DNA of 64,000 nt from Clostridia bacterium (GTDB taxonomy: Bacteria; Bacillota_A; Clostridia; Christensenellales; Aristaeellaceae): the NCBI GenBank assembly GCA_017525805.1, contig JAFXSH010000020.1, forward strand, positions 37,135 to 101,134, read 5' to 3'. This document shows positions 45,317-53,145 of the stretch, in pieces (within the stretch, counting starts at the first letter, position 1; every line of letters starts with the position of its first letter). Position numbers and translations under genes: made by a program. The notes below the pieces were generated by a model. It saw only the letters and a program-made list of their open reading frames with translations. It did not search any database and was not told where the DNA came from.

Positions 45317-46305
45317 GCGATATCGTTGTTTCCTCCCGGGTGCGCCTGGCCCGGAATTATGAAGATCTTCCCTTCCTGTGCCGCATGACGGCGGAGCAAA
45401 GCGAACAGTGCGTGCGGCGCACCTTGGACGCTTTGCGCGCGCTGCCCCAGCCTTATACCTTTCTTTCCCTGCGGGGCATGGAAGAAAATGAAAAAAAGGC
45501 GCTGGTGGAAGCGCATATGATCAGCCCGGACCTGATGGAACACAGCGACACCGGCGCCGTATTGATCCGCGGAGACGAAAAAGTCTCCATCATGATGAAC
45601 GAGGAAGATCACCTGCGCATCCAGGGCATCAGCGCGGGAGAGAATCTGACGGAATCGGCGGAAAACGCTTTCGCCATCGACGATGTGCTGCAATCCCAGC
45701 TTTCCTTCGCTTTCGACGCTCAATGGGGGTATCTCACCGCATGCCCCACCAACACGGGCACGGGCCTGCGGGCCTCCGTGATGCTGCACCTGCCCATGCT
45801 CACCCTGCTCAAGCAGATGGGCAAGGTAAACCAGTTGGCCGCCAAGCTTGGCCTCACCATCCGGGGCATTTACGGCGAGGGCAGCGAAGCCCAGGGCAAT
45901 CTGTATCAATTAAGCAACCAAGTGACGCTGGGCCGCACGGAAAAAGAAATCATGGACGCCGTATCCGTCACCGCTCGGCAGATCGCGGAAATGGAAAGGG
46001 TTTTCCGCCAAAAAGCCATGGATAAGGACATGACCGCCTTTGAGGATTCCCTGTTCCGTTCCTGGGGGCTTTTGTGCAACGCGCGCAGGATGCCCATCAA
46101 GGAATTTATGGCGCACTGGAACAATCTGCGCATGGGCGCGGCGCTGAACAAACTGCCCGTTTCCCTTGCCCTGTGCGATGATCTGTTGACACGGGCCCAG
46201 CCTGCCCACGTGCAGCGCTCCGCTGGAGAAGCAATCAGCGATAAGGAAGCGGACGCACGGCGCAGCGTCATCATTCGAGAAGCAATCAACGGAGGAACAG
46301 TATAA
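45313..46305 (+). CDS. mcsB: Protein arginine kinase McsB
   Basis: Phosphagen-kinase-fold enzyme of 330 aa that phosphorylates arginines of damaged proteins, marking them for ClpC-ClpP. Motifs: VVSSRVRLARNYEDLPF at the N-terminus, SIMMNEEDHLRIQGI (catalytic NEEDH loop, about residues 95-109), YLTACPTNTGTGLRASVMLHLPML (about 137-160, with the guanidino/ATP-site Cys and Arg) and IRGIYGEGSEAQGNLYQLSNQ (about 177-197). It starts within the mcsA stop (ATGA). The next gene, clpC, starts immediately after its stop with no gap. Confidence 0.95.
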   Translation: MSDIVVSSRVRLARNYEDLPFLCRMTAEQSEQCVRRTLDALRALPQPYTFLSLRGMEENEKKALVEAHMISPDLMEHSDTGAVLIRGDEKVSIMMNEEDHLRIQGISAGENLTESAENAFAIDDVLQSQLSFAFDAQWGYLTACPTNTGTGLRASVMLHLPMLTLLKQMGKVNQLAAKLGLTIRGIYGEGSEAQGNLYQLSNQVTLGRTEKEIMDAVSVTARQIAEMERVFRQKAMDKDMTAFEDSLFRSWGLLCNARRMPIKEFMAHWNNLRMGAALNKLPVSLALCDDLLTRAQPAHVQRSAGEAISDKEADARRSVIIREAINGGTV

Positions 46306-48714
46306 ATGCCGATTTTTGGAAGATTCAACGAAAAAGCCCAGCGGGTGATCAGCGCGGCCCAGAAAACCGCCGTGGAGCTGGGCCATACCCAGGTGGGCAG
46401 CGAGCATTTTCTCGTGGGCCTGCTCCGGGAAGCAAGGAGCGACGCCCCCGCCCTGCCGGATAACGTGATCCCCGAAACGGTGATCGAAAATATCAAACAG
46501 ATCACCGGCACGGGCGACCATACACCCACCCAGCTGGAACTGACGCCCCGGGTAAAAAAGCTGCTGGAAACCAGCGTTCGGGAATCCCACCAGCTGGGCC
46601 ACCCTTACGTAACGGCGGGGCATTTATGGCTGGCCCTGCTCAGCGATGACGAAAGCGTGGCCATGCGGGTGCTCACCGGCATGGGCTGCGACATCGAAAA
46701 ATTGAAGAAAAGCGTACTGGACGGCCTGGGCCAGGCGGGTATCCGCGTCGGGGGCGCTTCCTCCGGCGGGGATTCAAACCTGAAAAAATTCGGCCGCGAC
46801 TTGACCGAAGCCGCCGAAAAAGGCGAACTGGACCCCGTGATCGGCAGGCAGAACGAAATCGAGCGGATCGTACAGATTTTATCCCGCCGCACGAAAAACA
46901 ATCCCGTGCTCATCGGCGAGCCGGGCGTGGGCAAATCCGCCGTGGCGGAGGGCCTTGCCCAGCGCATCACGCAAGGCAGCGTACCCGAAACCCTGACGGA
47001 TAAAAAGATCGTTTCCCTGGATATGGGGGCCATGGTGGCGGGAACCAAATTCCGGGGCGAATTTGAGGAACGGCTCAAAAACACCCTGGATGAAGTGAAA
47101 AAACGGGGCGACGTGATCCTGTTCATCGACGAATTACAGAACATCATCGGCGCCGGCGCGGCGGAGGGCAGTATGGACGCCGCCAACATCTTAAAGCCCA
47201 CCCTGGCTCGGGGCGAGATCCAGTGCATTGGGGCTACCACGCTGGATGAATACCGCAAGCACATCGAAAAAGATGCCGCCCTGGCCCGGCGTTTCCAGCC
47301 CGTGACTGTGAACGAGCCCAGCGAAGAGGAAACCATCGCAATCATGAAGGGCCTGAGGGACCGGTACGAAGCCCATCATAAGGTACGCATCACGGACGAA
47401 GCCCTGGAAGCAGCCGTGAAGCTAAGCAACCGCTACATCGCCGACCGCTTCCAGCCCGACAAGGCCATCGACCTGATGGACGAGGCCGCCAGCCGTGTGC
47501 GCATCCAGTCCTTCACCGCCCCGCCGGACGTGAAAGCCCAGGAAAAGAAGCTGGAAAGCGTACAGCGGGAAAAGCGGGAAGCCATCGACAAGCAGGATTA
47601 CGAAAAAGCCGCCGCCCTGCGGGACCAGGAGCACGCTCTCCGGGCAGAAATCGAAGAAAAGCGGGCGGAATGGGAAAAGCAGAAATCCGCCGCCAAGGAC
47701 ACCGTGGGCGAGGAAGAAATCGCCCAGGTCGTGGCCGGATGGACGGGCATTCCCGTGAAGAAAATGACGGAGGAAGAATCCGCCCGCCTGCTTCACCTGG
47801 AAGAACTGCTGCACAATCGGGTGGTGGGTCAGGAAGAAGCGGTGTCCGCCGTCAGCCGGGCCATCCGCCGCGCCCGGGCGGGCCTCAAGGACCCCAAGCG
47901 CCCCATCGGCAGCTTCATTTTCTTAGGCCCCACGGGCGTGGGCAAAACGGAATTGTGCCGCGCCCTTGGCGAAGCCATGTTTGGGGACGAAAACGCCCTG
48001 ATCCGCCTGGATATGAGCGAATACATGGAAAAACACACGGTGAGCCGCATGGTAGGTTCCCCGCCAGGCTACGTGGGTTACGACGAAGGCGGCCAGCTCA
48101 CCGAAGCGGTGCGCCGCAAGCCCTATTCCGTGGTGCTGTTTGACGAAATCGAAAAGGCGCACCCCGATGTGTTCAACATGCTGCTGCAAATTTTGGAGGA
48201 TGGCCGCCTTACTGATAACATGGGCCGGGCGGTCAGCTTCAAAAACTGCGTCATCGTCATGACCAGCAACGCGGGCGCGCAGAGCGCCCAGCGCAGCAGT
48301 ATGGGCTTTGGGGCGGGCATGGCCGACGCCATGGACTACGAGCGCATGCGGGAGCGGGTGCTCACCGATATCAAGAACGTGTTCCGTCCCGAGTTCCTGA
48401 ACCGGGTAGACGAAATCATCGTGTTCCACAAGTTGGAGCAGAAGGATATCGAGCAGATCGCGTCCCTCATGCTCTCCCAGGTAGCAAAGCGCCTGAAGGA
48501 ACGGGAAATCGATCTGACCTACGGCCAGGATGTGGTGGCCCATCTGGCCCAGGCGGGCTTCGATCCCCAATTCGGGGCGCGTCCCCTGCGCCGGGTGATC
48601 CAGCGCACCATCGAGGACGCCTTGAGCGAAAAGCTCATCGCCGGGGAAATCCATTTGGGCGGCAAGGTACGCATGGCGATGGACGGGGAACAAATCGTAT
48701 TCGAGCAGGCGTAA
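46306..48714 (+). CDS. clpC: AAA+ ATPase ClpC
   Basis: Unfoldase that feeds ClpP, 802 aa. Order of domains: N-terminal double Clp repeat ([36 protein letters not shown] and its partner near residue 90); D1 with [16 protein letters not shown] (about residue 205); the middle coiled coil with a UVR-like segment [18 protein letters not shown] (about 425-442); D2 with [16 protein letters not shown] (about 540) and a sensor-2 [10 protein letters not shown] (about 760). PSNIQ-type McsB/ClpP contact loops cannot be judged by eye. It starts at the base after the mcsB stop. Confidence 0.97.
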   Translation: MPIFGRFNEKAQRVISAAQKTAVELGHTQVGSEHFLVGLLREARSDAPALPDNVIPETVIENIKQITGTGDHTPTQLELTPRVKKLLETSVRESHQLGHPYVTAGHLWLALLSDDESVAMRVLTGMGCDIEKLKKSVLDGLGQAGIRVGGASSGGDSNLKKFGRDLTEAAEKGELDPVIGRQNEIERIVQILSRRTKNNPVLIGEPGVGKSAVAEGLAQRITQGSVPETLTDKKIVSLDMGAMVAGTKFRGEFEERLKNTLDEVKKRGDVILFIDELQNIIGAGAAEGSMDAANILKPTLARGEIQCIGATTLDEYRKHIEKDAALARRFQPVTVNEPSEEETIAIMKGLRDRYEAHHKVRITDEALEAAVKLSNRYIADRFQPDKAIDLMDEAASRVRIQSFTAPPDVKAQEKKLESVQREKREAIDKQDYEKAAALRDQEHALRAEIEEKRAEWEKQKSAAKDTVGEEEIAQVVAGWTGIPVKKMTEEESARLLHLEELLHNRVVGQEEAVSAVSRAIRRARAGLKDPKRPIGSFIFLGPTGVGKTELCRALGEAMFGDENALIRLDMSEYMEKHTVSRMVGSPPGYVGYDEGGQLTEAVRRKPYSVVLFDEIEKAHPDVFNMLLQILEDGRLTDNMGRAVSFKNCVIVMTSNAGAQSAQRSSMGFGAGMADAMDYERMRERVLTDIKNVFRPEFLNRVDEIIVFHKLEQKDIEQIASLMLSQVAKRLKEREIDLTYGQDVVAHLAQAGFDPQFGARPLRRVIQRTIEDALSEKLIAGEIHLGGKVRMAMDGEQIVFEQA

Positions 48715-48732
48715 TATACAGAGAACAGCGTT

Positions 48733-48780
48733 CAGAGTACAGAGTTCAGCTTTATGCACTCCGTACTCTGTATTCTTTTA
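48733..48780. terminator. Terminator after clpC, overlapping the 3' end of the YkvI-like gene
   Basis: CAGAGTAC (48733-48740) pairs with GTACTCTG (48763-48770), extended inside by GAGT/ACTC, and TATTCTTTTA follows. The right arm codes for the last residues of the convergent gene. Confidence 0.7.
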
Positions 48781-49684
48781 AAAGCAAGATCAGATACGCC
48801 CAGCCCAGAACCGGATACGCCGCCCCCACGATATCCTGAAAGCCCAGCAGGGATACGGCCAGCACCAAAAGACCGATCAGCGGTTTTTTCTTTCTTGGCA
48901 GAAAGGGGGCTGTCAGCTTCAGCAATCCCCGCAGCACGGCAATCAGGGTGGTGGAAGCGGCCAAATACATCACAGCGGCTGCCAAATAATAGCCCGCTTT
49001 GCCATATGTCCGCAGCAGAATAACAGCGGGCAGAGCCGTGTCAGAAAGGGTTCCGGCGTGGGGCAGCAGCGCGGCGTTACCTAAGCCCAGCAGCAGCGCC
49101 GTCAGTAAACCGCAGCCCACGGAAATGCTGTTTTGATCCTTTCGGGACCATGGTCCGCAAAGCACTCCGGCTGCGGTCATGCCGTTCAGGCCGCAATAGC
49201 CCACCACGCTAAGGACAGCCAATACGCCTTCCCCAATTGAGACTGTTTTCTGCCGATAATCGCCGGGTACCCGCAGGCACAAAACCAACACCGCCAAAAG
49301 AAAGGGAAGCAGAACCCTTCCCAGCCACGCCATACCCCGCAGGGAGCCGCCCGCCAGACAAAGGCACGCCGTCAGTGTGAACACGCCACCCATGGTTCGG
49401 GCGTAACGCAGCGGCACTGTCAGCGCCCACAGCTCCCCCGCCGCTGCCGTCATTCCGCCGCCTACCGTAACATAAAACAGCGAAAGCAGGGCCCTGCCCA
49501 CCCAAGTGTCTTCACATTCCCGGGACAAGATGCGACGGATCATCAGGGCCGTCACCATGGCGGCAAGGATCACCAGCGCCCAGGAAAAAGCCCCATATTG
49601 GCTGAAAAACCGCATGATTTCACGGCCCGATGCGAAGCCTGCCCCCACCATGGCCGCCGCCGCGCAAAAGATGATTTCCCCCAT
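48752..49684 (-). CDS. YkvI-like membrane transporter
   Basis: A 310-aa protein with about nine to ten hydrophobic segments. It starts with IIFCAAAAMVGAGFASGREIMRFFSQYG, the hallmark of the YkvI family in the APC/LeuT-like superfamily: a broken first helix with GAGFASG, as in substrate-binding transporters. No function is established for YkvI proteins; Na+- or H+-coupled uptake of a small solute is likely. The C-terminus (LLLKEYRVRSA) is encoded inside the hairpin shared with clpC. It is convergent with clpC. Confidence 0.8.
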   Translation of the reverse strand: MGEIIFCAAAAMVGAGFASGREIMRFFSQYGAFSWALVILAAMVTALMIRRILSRECEDTWVGRALLSLFYVTVGGGMTAAAGELWALTVPLRYARTMGGVFTLTACLCLAGGSLRGMAWLGRVLLPFLLAVLVLCLRVPGDYRQKTVSIGEGVLAVLSVVGYCGLNGMTAAGVLCGPWSRKDQNSISVGCGLLTALLLGLGNAALLPHAGTLSDTALPAVILLRTYGKAGYYLAAAVMYLAASTTLIAVLRGLLKLTAPFLPRKKKPLIGLLVLAVSLLGFQDIVGAAYPVLGWAYLILLLKEYRVRSA

Positions 49685-49757
49685 TTTAAATATCCCCCTT
49701 TCGTCAAGCTTATGCCCAAAGGCTAAGCCCTATGAAAGGAGGATTTCTTTATGAAAT

Positions 49758-50270
49758 CTACCGTATGGTTTTGAGGTGCTTCATCACGCTGCTGGCCACG
49801 ATGCCGGTCAGCGCGCCGCAGACCAGGCCCACCAGCATGAGCACCGCCATATAATACAGCAATTGGGGCGTTTGCAAAATGATCATAGCCAGCGCCACCT
49901 GGCCCACGTTGTGCATCACGCCGCCCGCCATACTCACGGTGATGGGGTGCATGCCCTTTACGCGGCTGAGCAGCGACATCGCCACCATGCTCAGCACGCC
50001 CCCGGACAGGGCATACATGATGGTGTTGAATCCGCCGAACAGCAGCCCTGACAACGCCACTTTCAGCACCATCAGCATCCAGGCGGTGGGCAGGTCCAGC
50101 ATGTACACAGCGAAGATCAACACGCCGTTGGACAGGCCCAGCTTGATGCCCGGAATGCCCGCGTTAATGGGGATGCGGCTTTCCACAAAGCCCAGCACCA
50201 GCATCATGGCAATCAGCAGGCCGCACAGGGCCACGCGCCGGGTCCGCTCCCGGCTGGACAGCTTTTTCAT
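49758..50270 (-). CDS. Gx transporter family/HepI-like membrane protein
   Basis: A 170-aa membrane protein with about five hydrophobic segments, similar to heptaprenyl-diphosphate-synthase component I and ECF-type S subunits. Segments: RRVALCGLLIAMMLVLGFVESRIP, then PGIKLGLSNGVLIFAVYMLD, FGGFNTIMYALSGGVLSMVAM and MAGGVMHNVGQVALAMI. PGIKLGLSN is a family hallmark. Usual neighbours are NusG-domain or ApbE-type redox proteins; here it is coupled by a four-base overlap to the S26 peptidase. Substrate unknown. Confidence 0.78.
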   Translation of the reverse strand: MKKLSSRERTRRVALCGLLIAMMLVLGFVESRIPINAGIPGIKLGLSNGVLIFAVYMLDLPTAWMLMVLKVALSGLLFGGFNTIMYALSGGVLSMVAMSLLSRVKGMHPITVSMAGGVMHNVGQVALAMIILQTPQLLYYMAVLMLVGLVCGALTGIVASSVMKHLKTIR

Positions 50271-50764
50271 ACTCTGTCCTCCATCTCGGGCTTTTGGCTT
50301 TCTGCCCCTTCTCGGGGAAACAGCCTTCTCTTCACCGCGTATAAAATGCCGAAAATCTTTCTCACGCTACGGAGAATGAGCATACGCAGGGGCCAGCAAT
50401 CGCACCACAGATGCACATACAGCCGATACCAGGGGTTATCCATGTAAATATCCTTGCCGTTGCGGATCACCCGGGTCATGACCCCCAAGATCATGCCGTC
50501 GGTCACGTCCCGTTCCACAAAGGTATTGTGATCCCCGGCGATCAGATACCCTTCCGGCAGCACCTTCAGGATCCGGTGCAGGATATACATTTCCCCGCGC
50601 TTATACAGGACCACGTCGTGCTTTTTGCAGCGGTCCGGCTCCTTTTTGCGGATTTCGATGATGTCCCGCCGCTGACGGAGCAGGGGCATCATGCTGAACC
50701 CCACTGCCGTGTATACCAAGTAACCACGGTCATTCAGGATGGCTTCAAATGTATTAGAATTGAT
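50267..50764 (-). CDS. S24/S26-type signal peptidase, probable ATC start
   Basis: A 165-aa serine peptidase of the LepB/SipW fold. The nucleophile is in AVGFSMMPLLRQ; DVVLYKRGEMYILHRILKV has the His-containing segment of ER-type enzymes; LIAGDHNTFVERD is the GD-N box. No ATG, GTG or TTG lies upstream of the conserved NSNTFEAILNDRGYLVYT region. GGGGAG is spaced six bases before ATC at 50764, which I take as the start or as a mutated ATG. The first standard start would be TTG at 50719, without a ribosome site and cutting conserved sequence. It may process the peptides encoded upstream. Confidence 0.75.
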   Translation of the reverse strand: MNSNTFEAILNDRGYLVYTAVGFSMMPLLRQRRDIIEIRKKEPDRCKKHDVVLYKRGEMYILHRILKVLPEGYLIAGDHNTFVERDVTDGMILGVMTRVIRNGKDIYMDNPWYRLYVHLWCDCWPLRMLILRSVRKIFGILYAVKRRLFPREGAESQKPEMEDRV

Positions 50765-50800
50765 GGCTAACTCCCCTTAAACGCAAAATCAAATAACATA

Positions 50801-50853
50801 AAACAATCGCTTCCGAATAAATTACTCCGACACTTATTCGTAAGCGATTGTTT
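50801..50853 (-). terminator. Strong terminator or attenuator after the peptide genes
   Basis: AAACAATCGCTT-a-CGAATAA pairs with TTATTCG-g-AAGCGATTGTTT around a 14-base loop, followed on the minus strand by TATGTTATTTGATTTT. It separates the peptide genes from the S26 peptidase. A second small inverted repeat ATGCCAT/ATGGCAT lies at 50886-50905. Confidence 0.85.
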
Positions 50854-50917
50854 GGTCAGTTCTTTCTGACGGATTTCACACATTCATGCCATACAGCGAT
50901 GGCATCCGGGTGACAAA

Positions 50918-51163
50918 TCAAATGATGCCCTGGCTCCTAGCCCAAGAAAGGATCTGCTGTTCGCCTTCTGCGGTATCAGGAATAGTTGCACTATACCTAA
51001 CAATTTGCATAGCCTGACCCATCGGCAAACCAGTAAAAACCTGTCCGGAAAATCCACATTTCATTGTGTAATTACCGTTACTGTCAGGTACAAATGTCAA
51101 ACTTCCGCCATTGACTTGTTCAAGCTGTTCAGGGTTAAGCTCAATCCTATTCTTATTATCCAT
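50918..51163 (-). CDS. Candidate RiPP precursor B with double-glycine leader
   Basis: An 81-aa peptide. The leader MDNKNRIELNPEQLEQVNGG ends in the classical LxxEQLxxVxGG motif seen in bacteriocin-type and Nif11-like leaders. The downstream 61 residues (SLTFVPDSNGNYTMKCGFSG onward) contain one Cys and end in SWARSQGII. The ATG at 51163 is nine bases after GGAGG; an ATG two codons earlier is closer and less likely. No PCAT-type C39 peptidase transporter is in the window, so export and cleavage are open. It lies 49 bases after precursor A on the same message. Confidence 0.72.
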   Translation of the reverse strand: MDNKNRIELNPEQLEQVNGGSLTFVPDSNGNYTMKCGFSGQVFTGLPMGQAMQIVRYSATIPDTAEGEQQILSWARSQGII

Positions 51164-51191
51164 TTTCATTTTCCTCCATTCTTTAATAACT

Positions 51192-51207
51192 GTTTAGAAA
51201 TCTAAAC
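51192..51207 (-). promoter_or_regulatory. Hairpin between the two peptide genes
   Basis: Perfect GTTTAGA-TT-TCTAAAC stem (7 bp) on the message in the gap between the peptide genes. It has no T run, so partial read-through or stabilisation of precursor A message is likely. Confidence 0.6.
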
Positions 51208-51212
51208 TTCAT

Positions 51213-51389
51213 TTAGACGGACCCAGGCGCCCACCAAAAAGTGCTTGCCGTACCTTCTGCACATTCACGGGGATCACCAGGTATCTGTTGATTTATTACT
51301 GACGAATAGCAACTTGAAGAATCCGTAGTCTGCACCTTGTAATCAATAGTAATCTTCTCAACAATCGGAATAGAATACTCCTTTTTCAT
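51213..51389 (-). CDS. Candidate RiPP precursor A with YxxP leader motif
   Basis: A 58-aa peptide. The N-terminal half MKKEYSIPIVEKITIDYKVQ carries Y5-x-x-P8-x-V10, like the YxxPxL leader motif that PqqD-type recognition proteins bind in lasso and related systems. The C-terminal half has SSSCYSS, a second Cys in PRECAEG and ends STFWWAPGSV. Two Cys, an SSSCYSS cluster and a Trp-Trp pair offer targets for a radical SAM enzyme, and serines offer targets for a kinase. It has its own consensus promoter. The ATG at 51389 is eight bases after AAAGGAG; an ATG at 51395 is too close to that site. Confidence 0.78.
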   Translation of the reverse strand: MKKEYSIPIVEKITIDYKVQTTDSSSCYSSVINQQIPGDPRECAEGTASTFWWAPGSV

Positions 51390-51482
51390 AAACATGGCTC
51401 CTTTCCTTGCGCATTGACATTCCAATCTTTTGGGAAAACAATTCCCTCCAGAAGGAATGACATGCCAGCAATTTACATTTTT

Positions 51483-51511
51483 ATTATACCCCCCATCTTT
51501 TTTCTTGTCAA
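51483..51511 (-). promoter_or_regulatory. Consensus promoter of the precursor genes
   Basis: Perfect TTGACA (51511-51506), exactly 17 bases, perfect TATAAT (51488-51483). The leader is about 85 nt. The remaining gap 51512-51740 is AT-rich; I see no gene in it. Confidence 0.92.
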
Positions 51512-51740
51512 CGGATGTTTCAGTTAATTTGCAAAAAAAATCAATTGTGTCCGTACTCAGCCTCCTTCACCTCATAAATTCATTTCCATGGGTGGCCGCC
51601 CTTGAAGTACCCTTTGGTCTCTTCGCTTGTTTATACGAATTACCCGGAGAGATGGCAGCAAATTCAAATTTTTTTCATTAATTTGTAGTTTGCCAAAAAT
51701 TTCGATGGCAATATGCGTACATACAATACGAAGATACTAA

Positions 51741-52886
51741 TCAGAGAACATAGATTCCTTCTTTGATAAACCGTCTCGTCCGTTCGCATAAAGCCGGATT
51801 AGAGTGCCCTGGACTCTCTCTATTACTGCGACAAGCAGTGCAATTAATACAAACTTTGTTATAAGCGCACCCATTACATTCCATTGGTAGGGGGTATGAA
51901 AGTGCTTCTTTATGTATTTTTTCCCACGCTTCTGAAAAAGGTTTTTCAAGCAGACTGATTCTCAAAGAATTCAAGTTTTCACAGGCTGATAAACACCCTT
52001 TCCAATTCACTGAAAAAGAGCTTCTTCCAGCTCCACAAGAAAGGCCAAAGCTGGGATTTCCATTTTTACCATATTCCGGCAGTTTCGAATCATCGAGCGG
52101 ATGTATGCAGGAAGGATCCCCCCCTTTTAGCATCTTATACATTTTTATATACTCATCACACTCAAGATCGCATAGTTCACGTCCCGTTTCTTTCCGCGGT
52201 GGAATGAGTGTTGCATTGATTACATAAAAGAAACCTAATGATTTTGCCATATCCAGTATATTGGGGATATCATCATATGTATATTTGCTAGGCGTAATCG
52301 CAATTCTTACCGGAAAATCAATATTTTTTAGATGAAGCAGATTCTCATAGACAATATCAAAAGCCGCGTATCCTGTAACCTGATGATACGCTTCATTAGA
52401 GCTGCCATAAAGAGAAATATCTATACTGCGCGGCGGGTATTTCTGAAAAAAACCGATCCTTTCTTTGTTGAGCAAAATGCCATTGGTTTTTATGCTCGTC
52501 TGAATACCCAAGCCGCGCAAGAACATATAGATTTCGTCAAATCCAGGGTAGGTCAGGCATTCTCCGCCGGTCAGCGTCGCGTTCATCATGCCCATAGCGT
52601 GCGCTTGGGCCATGATCTCTTCCCACTGCGTAACAGACAGCACGGATCCGCCGTTCAGTTGATCCGCGTTCAGATGGACATAACACATCTTACAATCAAG
52701 ATTGCAAAGAGGCGTCAGTTCAAATAAGCCACGCAAAGGAATCCCTTTTTCCCGAGCTTTTTCCCCACGATATGCCTCCATATAGCACCAGTACTCATTT
52801 TCTGGTACTTCCTTTTCGCGGAGCAAAGCAAGAAGGGTCGGAAGATTCCTGACAGAAGCATAATCGATCTCTATCTTGTCATTCAT
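51741..52886 (-). CDS. Radical SAM/SPASM peptide-modifying enzyme
   Basis: A 381-aa enzyme. The SAM-cluster motif is CNLDCKMCYVH (C61, C65, C68), and LTGGECLTYPGF gives the GGE SAM-binding motif. The C-terminal SPASM region has cysteines in LSCGAGRSS, GCLSACENL, ECNGCAYNKVCINCTACRS and PALCERT, enough for two auxiliary Fe-S clusters. The N-terminal 50 residues are helical and could contact the recognition protein. SPASM enzymes make thioether, C-C or epimerised residues in peptides. It overlaps pqqD by eight bases. Lower GC content than the surrounding genes suggests acquisition. Confidence 0.93.
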   Translation of the reverse strand: MNDKIEIDYASVRNLPTLLALLREKEVPENEYWCYMEAYRGEKAREKGIPLRGLFELTPLCNLDCKMCYVHLNADQLNGGSVLSVTQWEEIMAQAHAMGMMNATLTGGECLTYPGFDEIYMFLRGLGIQTSIKTNGILLNKERIGFFQKYPPRSIDISLYGSSNEAYHQVTGYAAFDIVYENLLHLKNIDFPVRIAITPSKYTYDDIPNILDMAKSLGFFYVINATLIPPRKETGRELCDLECDEYIKMYKMLKGGDPSCIHPLDDSKLPEYGKNGNPSFGLSCGAGRSSFSVNWKGCLSACENLNSLRISLLEKPFSEAWEKIHKEALSYPLPMECNGCAYNKVCINCTACRSNRESPGHSNPALCERTRRFIKEGIYVL

Positions 52887-53145
52887 AAATGATACCGATC
52901 TTCTTCATTTTTTCTATGGCCATATCAACATCGGCCTGTGCGGCAGCAGTATCCACATCATACGTTTCCATCAGAAGACGCACAAGTTCTTCCTTGGTTC
53001 TGTCGGTTTTTAACTGTTCCAGCAAAAAAGCGGAAACGTCATTAAGAACAACCGTGCCATTGAATTTCTCCATTTGGCTGCCGACCGGTACGAGCATATA
53101 ATCGTCCGCGATATTGACGATTTCAAATTCAGACACTAATTTCAT
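52879..53145 (-). CDS. PqqD-like RiPP recognition protein
   Basis: An 88-aa RRE-type protein. The N-terminal three-strand part (FEIVNIADDYMLVPVG) is followed by FNGTVVLNDVSAFLLEQLKTDRTKEELVRLLMETYDVDTAAAQADVDMAIEKMKKIGII-type helices. The LNDVSAFLLEQL segment is the PqqD hallmark. These proteins bind the leader of a precursor and present it to the radical SAM enzyme. There is no PQQ gene nearby. Overlaps at both ends (four bases with the kinase gene, eight with the radical SAM gene) indicate coupled, near-equal synthesis. Confidence 0.9.
   Translation of the reverse strand: MKLVSEFEIVNIADDYMLVPVGSQMEKFNGTVVLNDVSAFLLEQLKTDRTKEELVRLLMETYDVDTAAAQADVDMAIEKMKKIGIIYE

Noticed and set aside
48720..48780. 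Repeated CAGAGTAC/GTTCAG units after clpC considered as a mobile-element end
   Set aside because: They form a simple stem with a T-rich tail; no transposase or target duplication is visible.
51430..51681. An 83-codon plus-strand frame in the gap beside precursor A
   Set aside because: It crosses the consensus promoter, has no ribosome site and no recognisable sequence.
52879..53145. PqqD homologue as evidence for PQQ synthesis
   Set aside because: No pqqA, B, C or E-type context; the radical SAM protein and peptides do not have the PqqA Glu-Tyr pattern.
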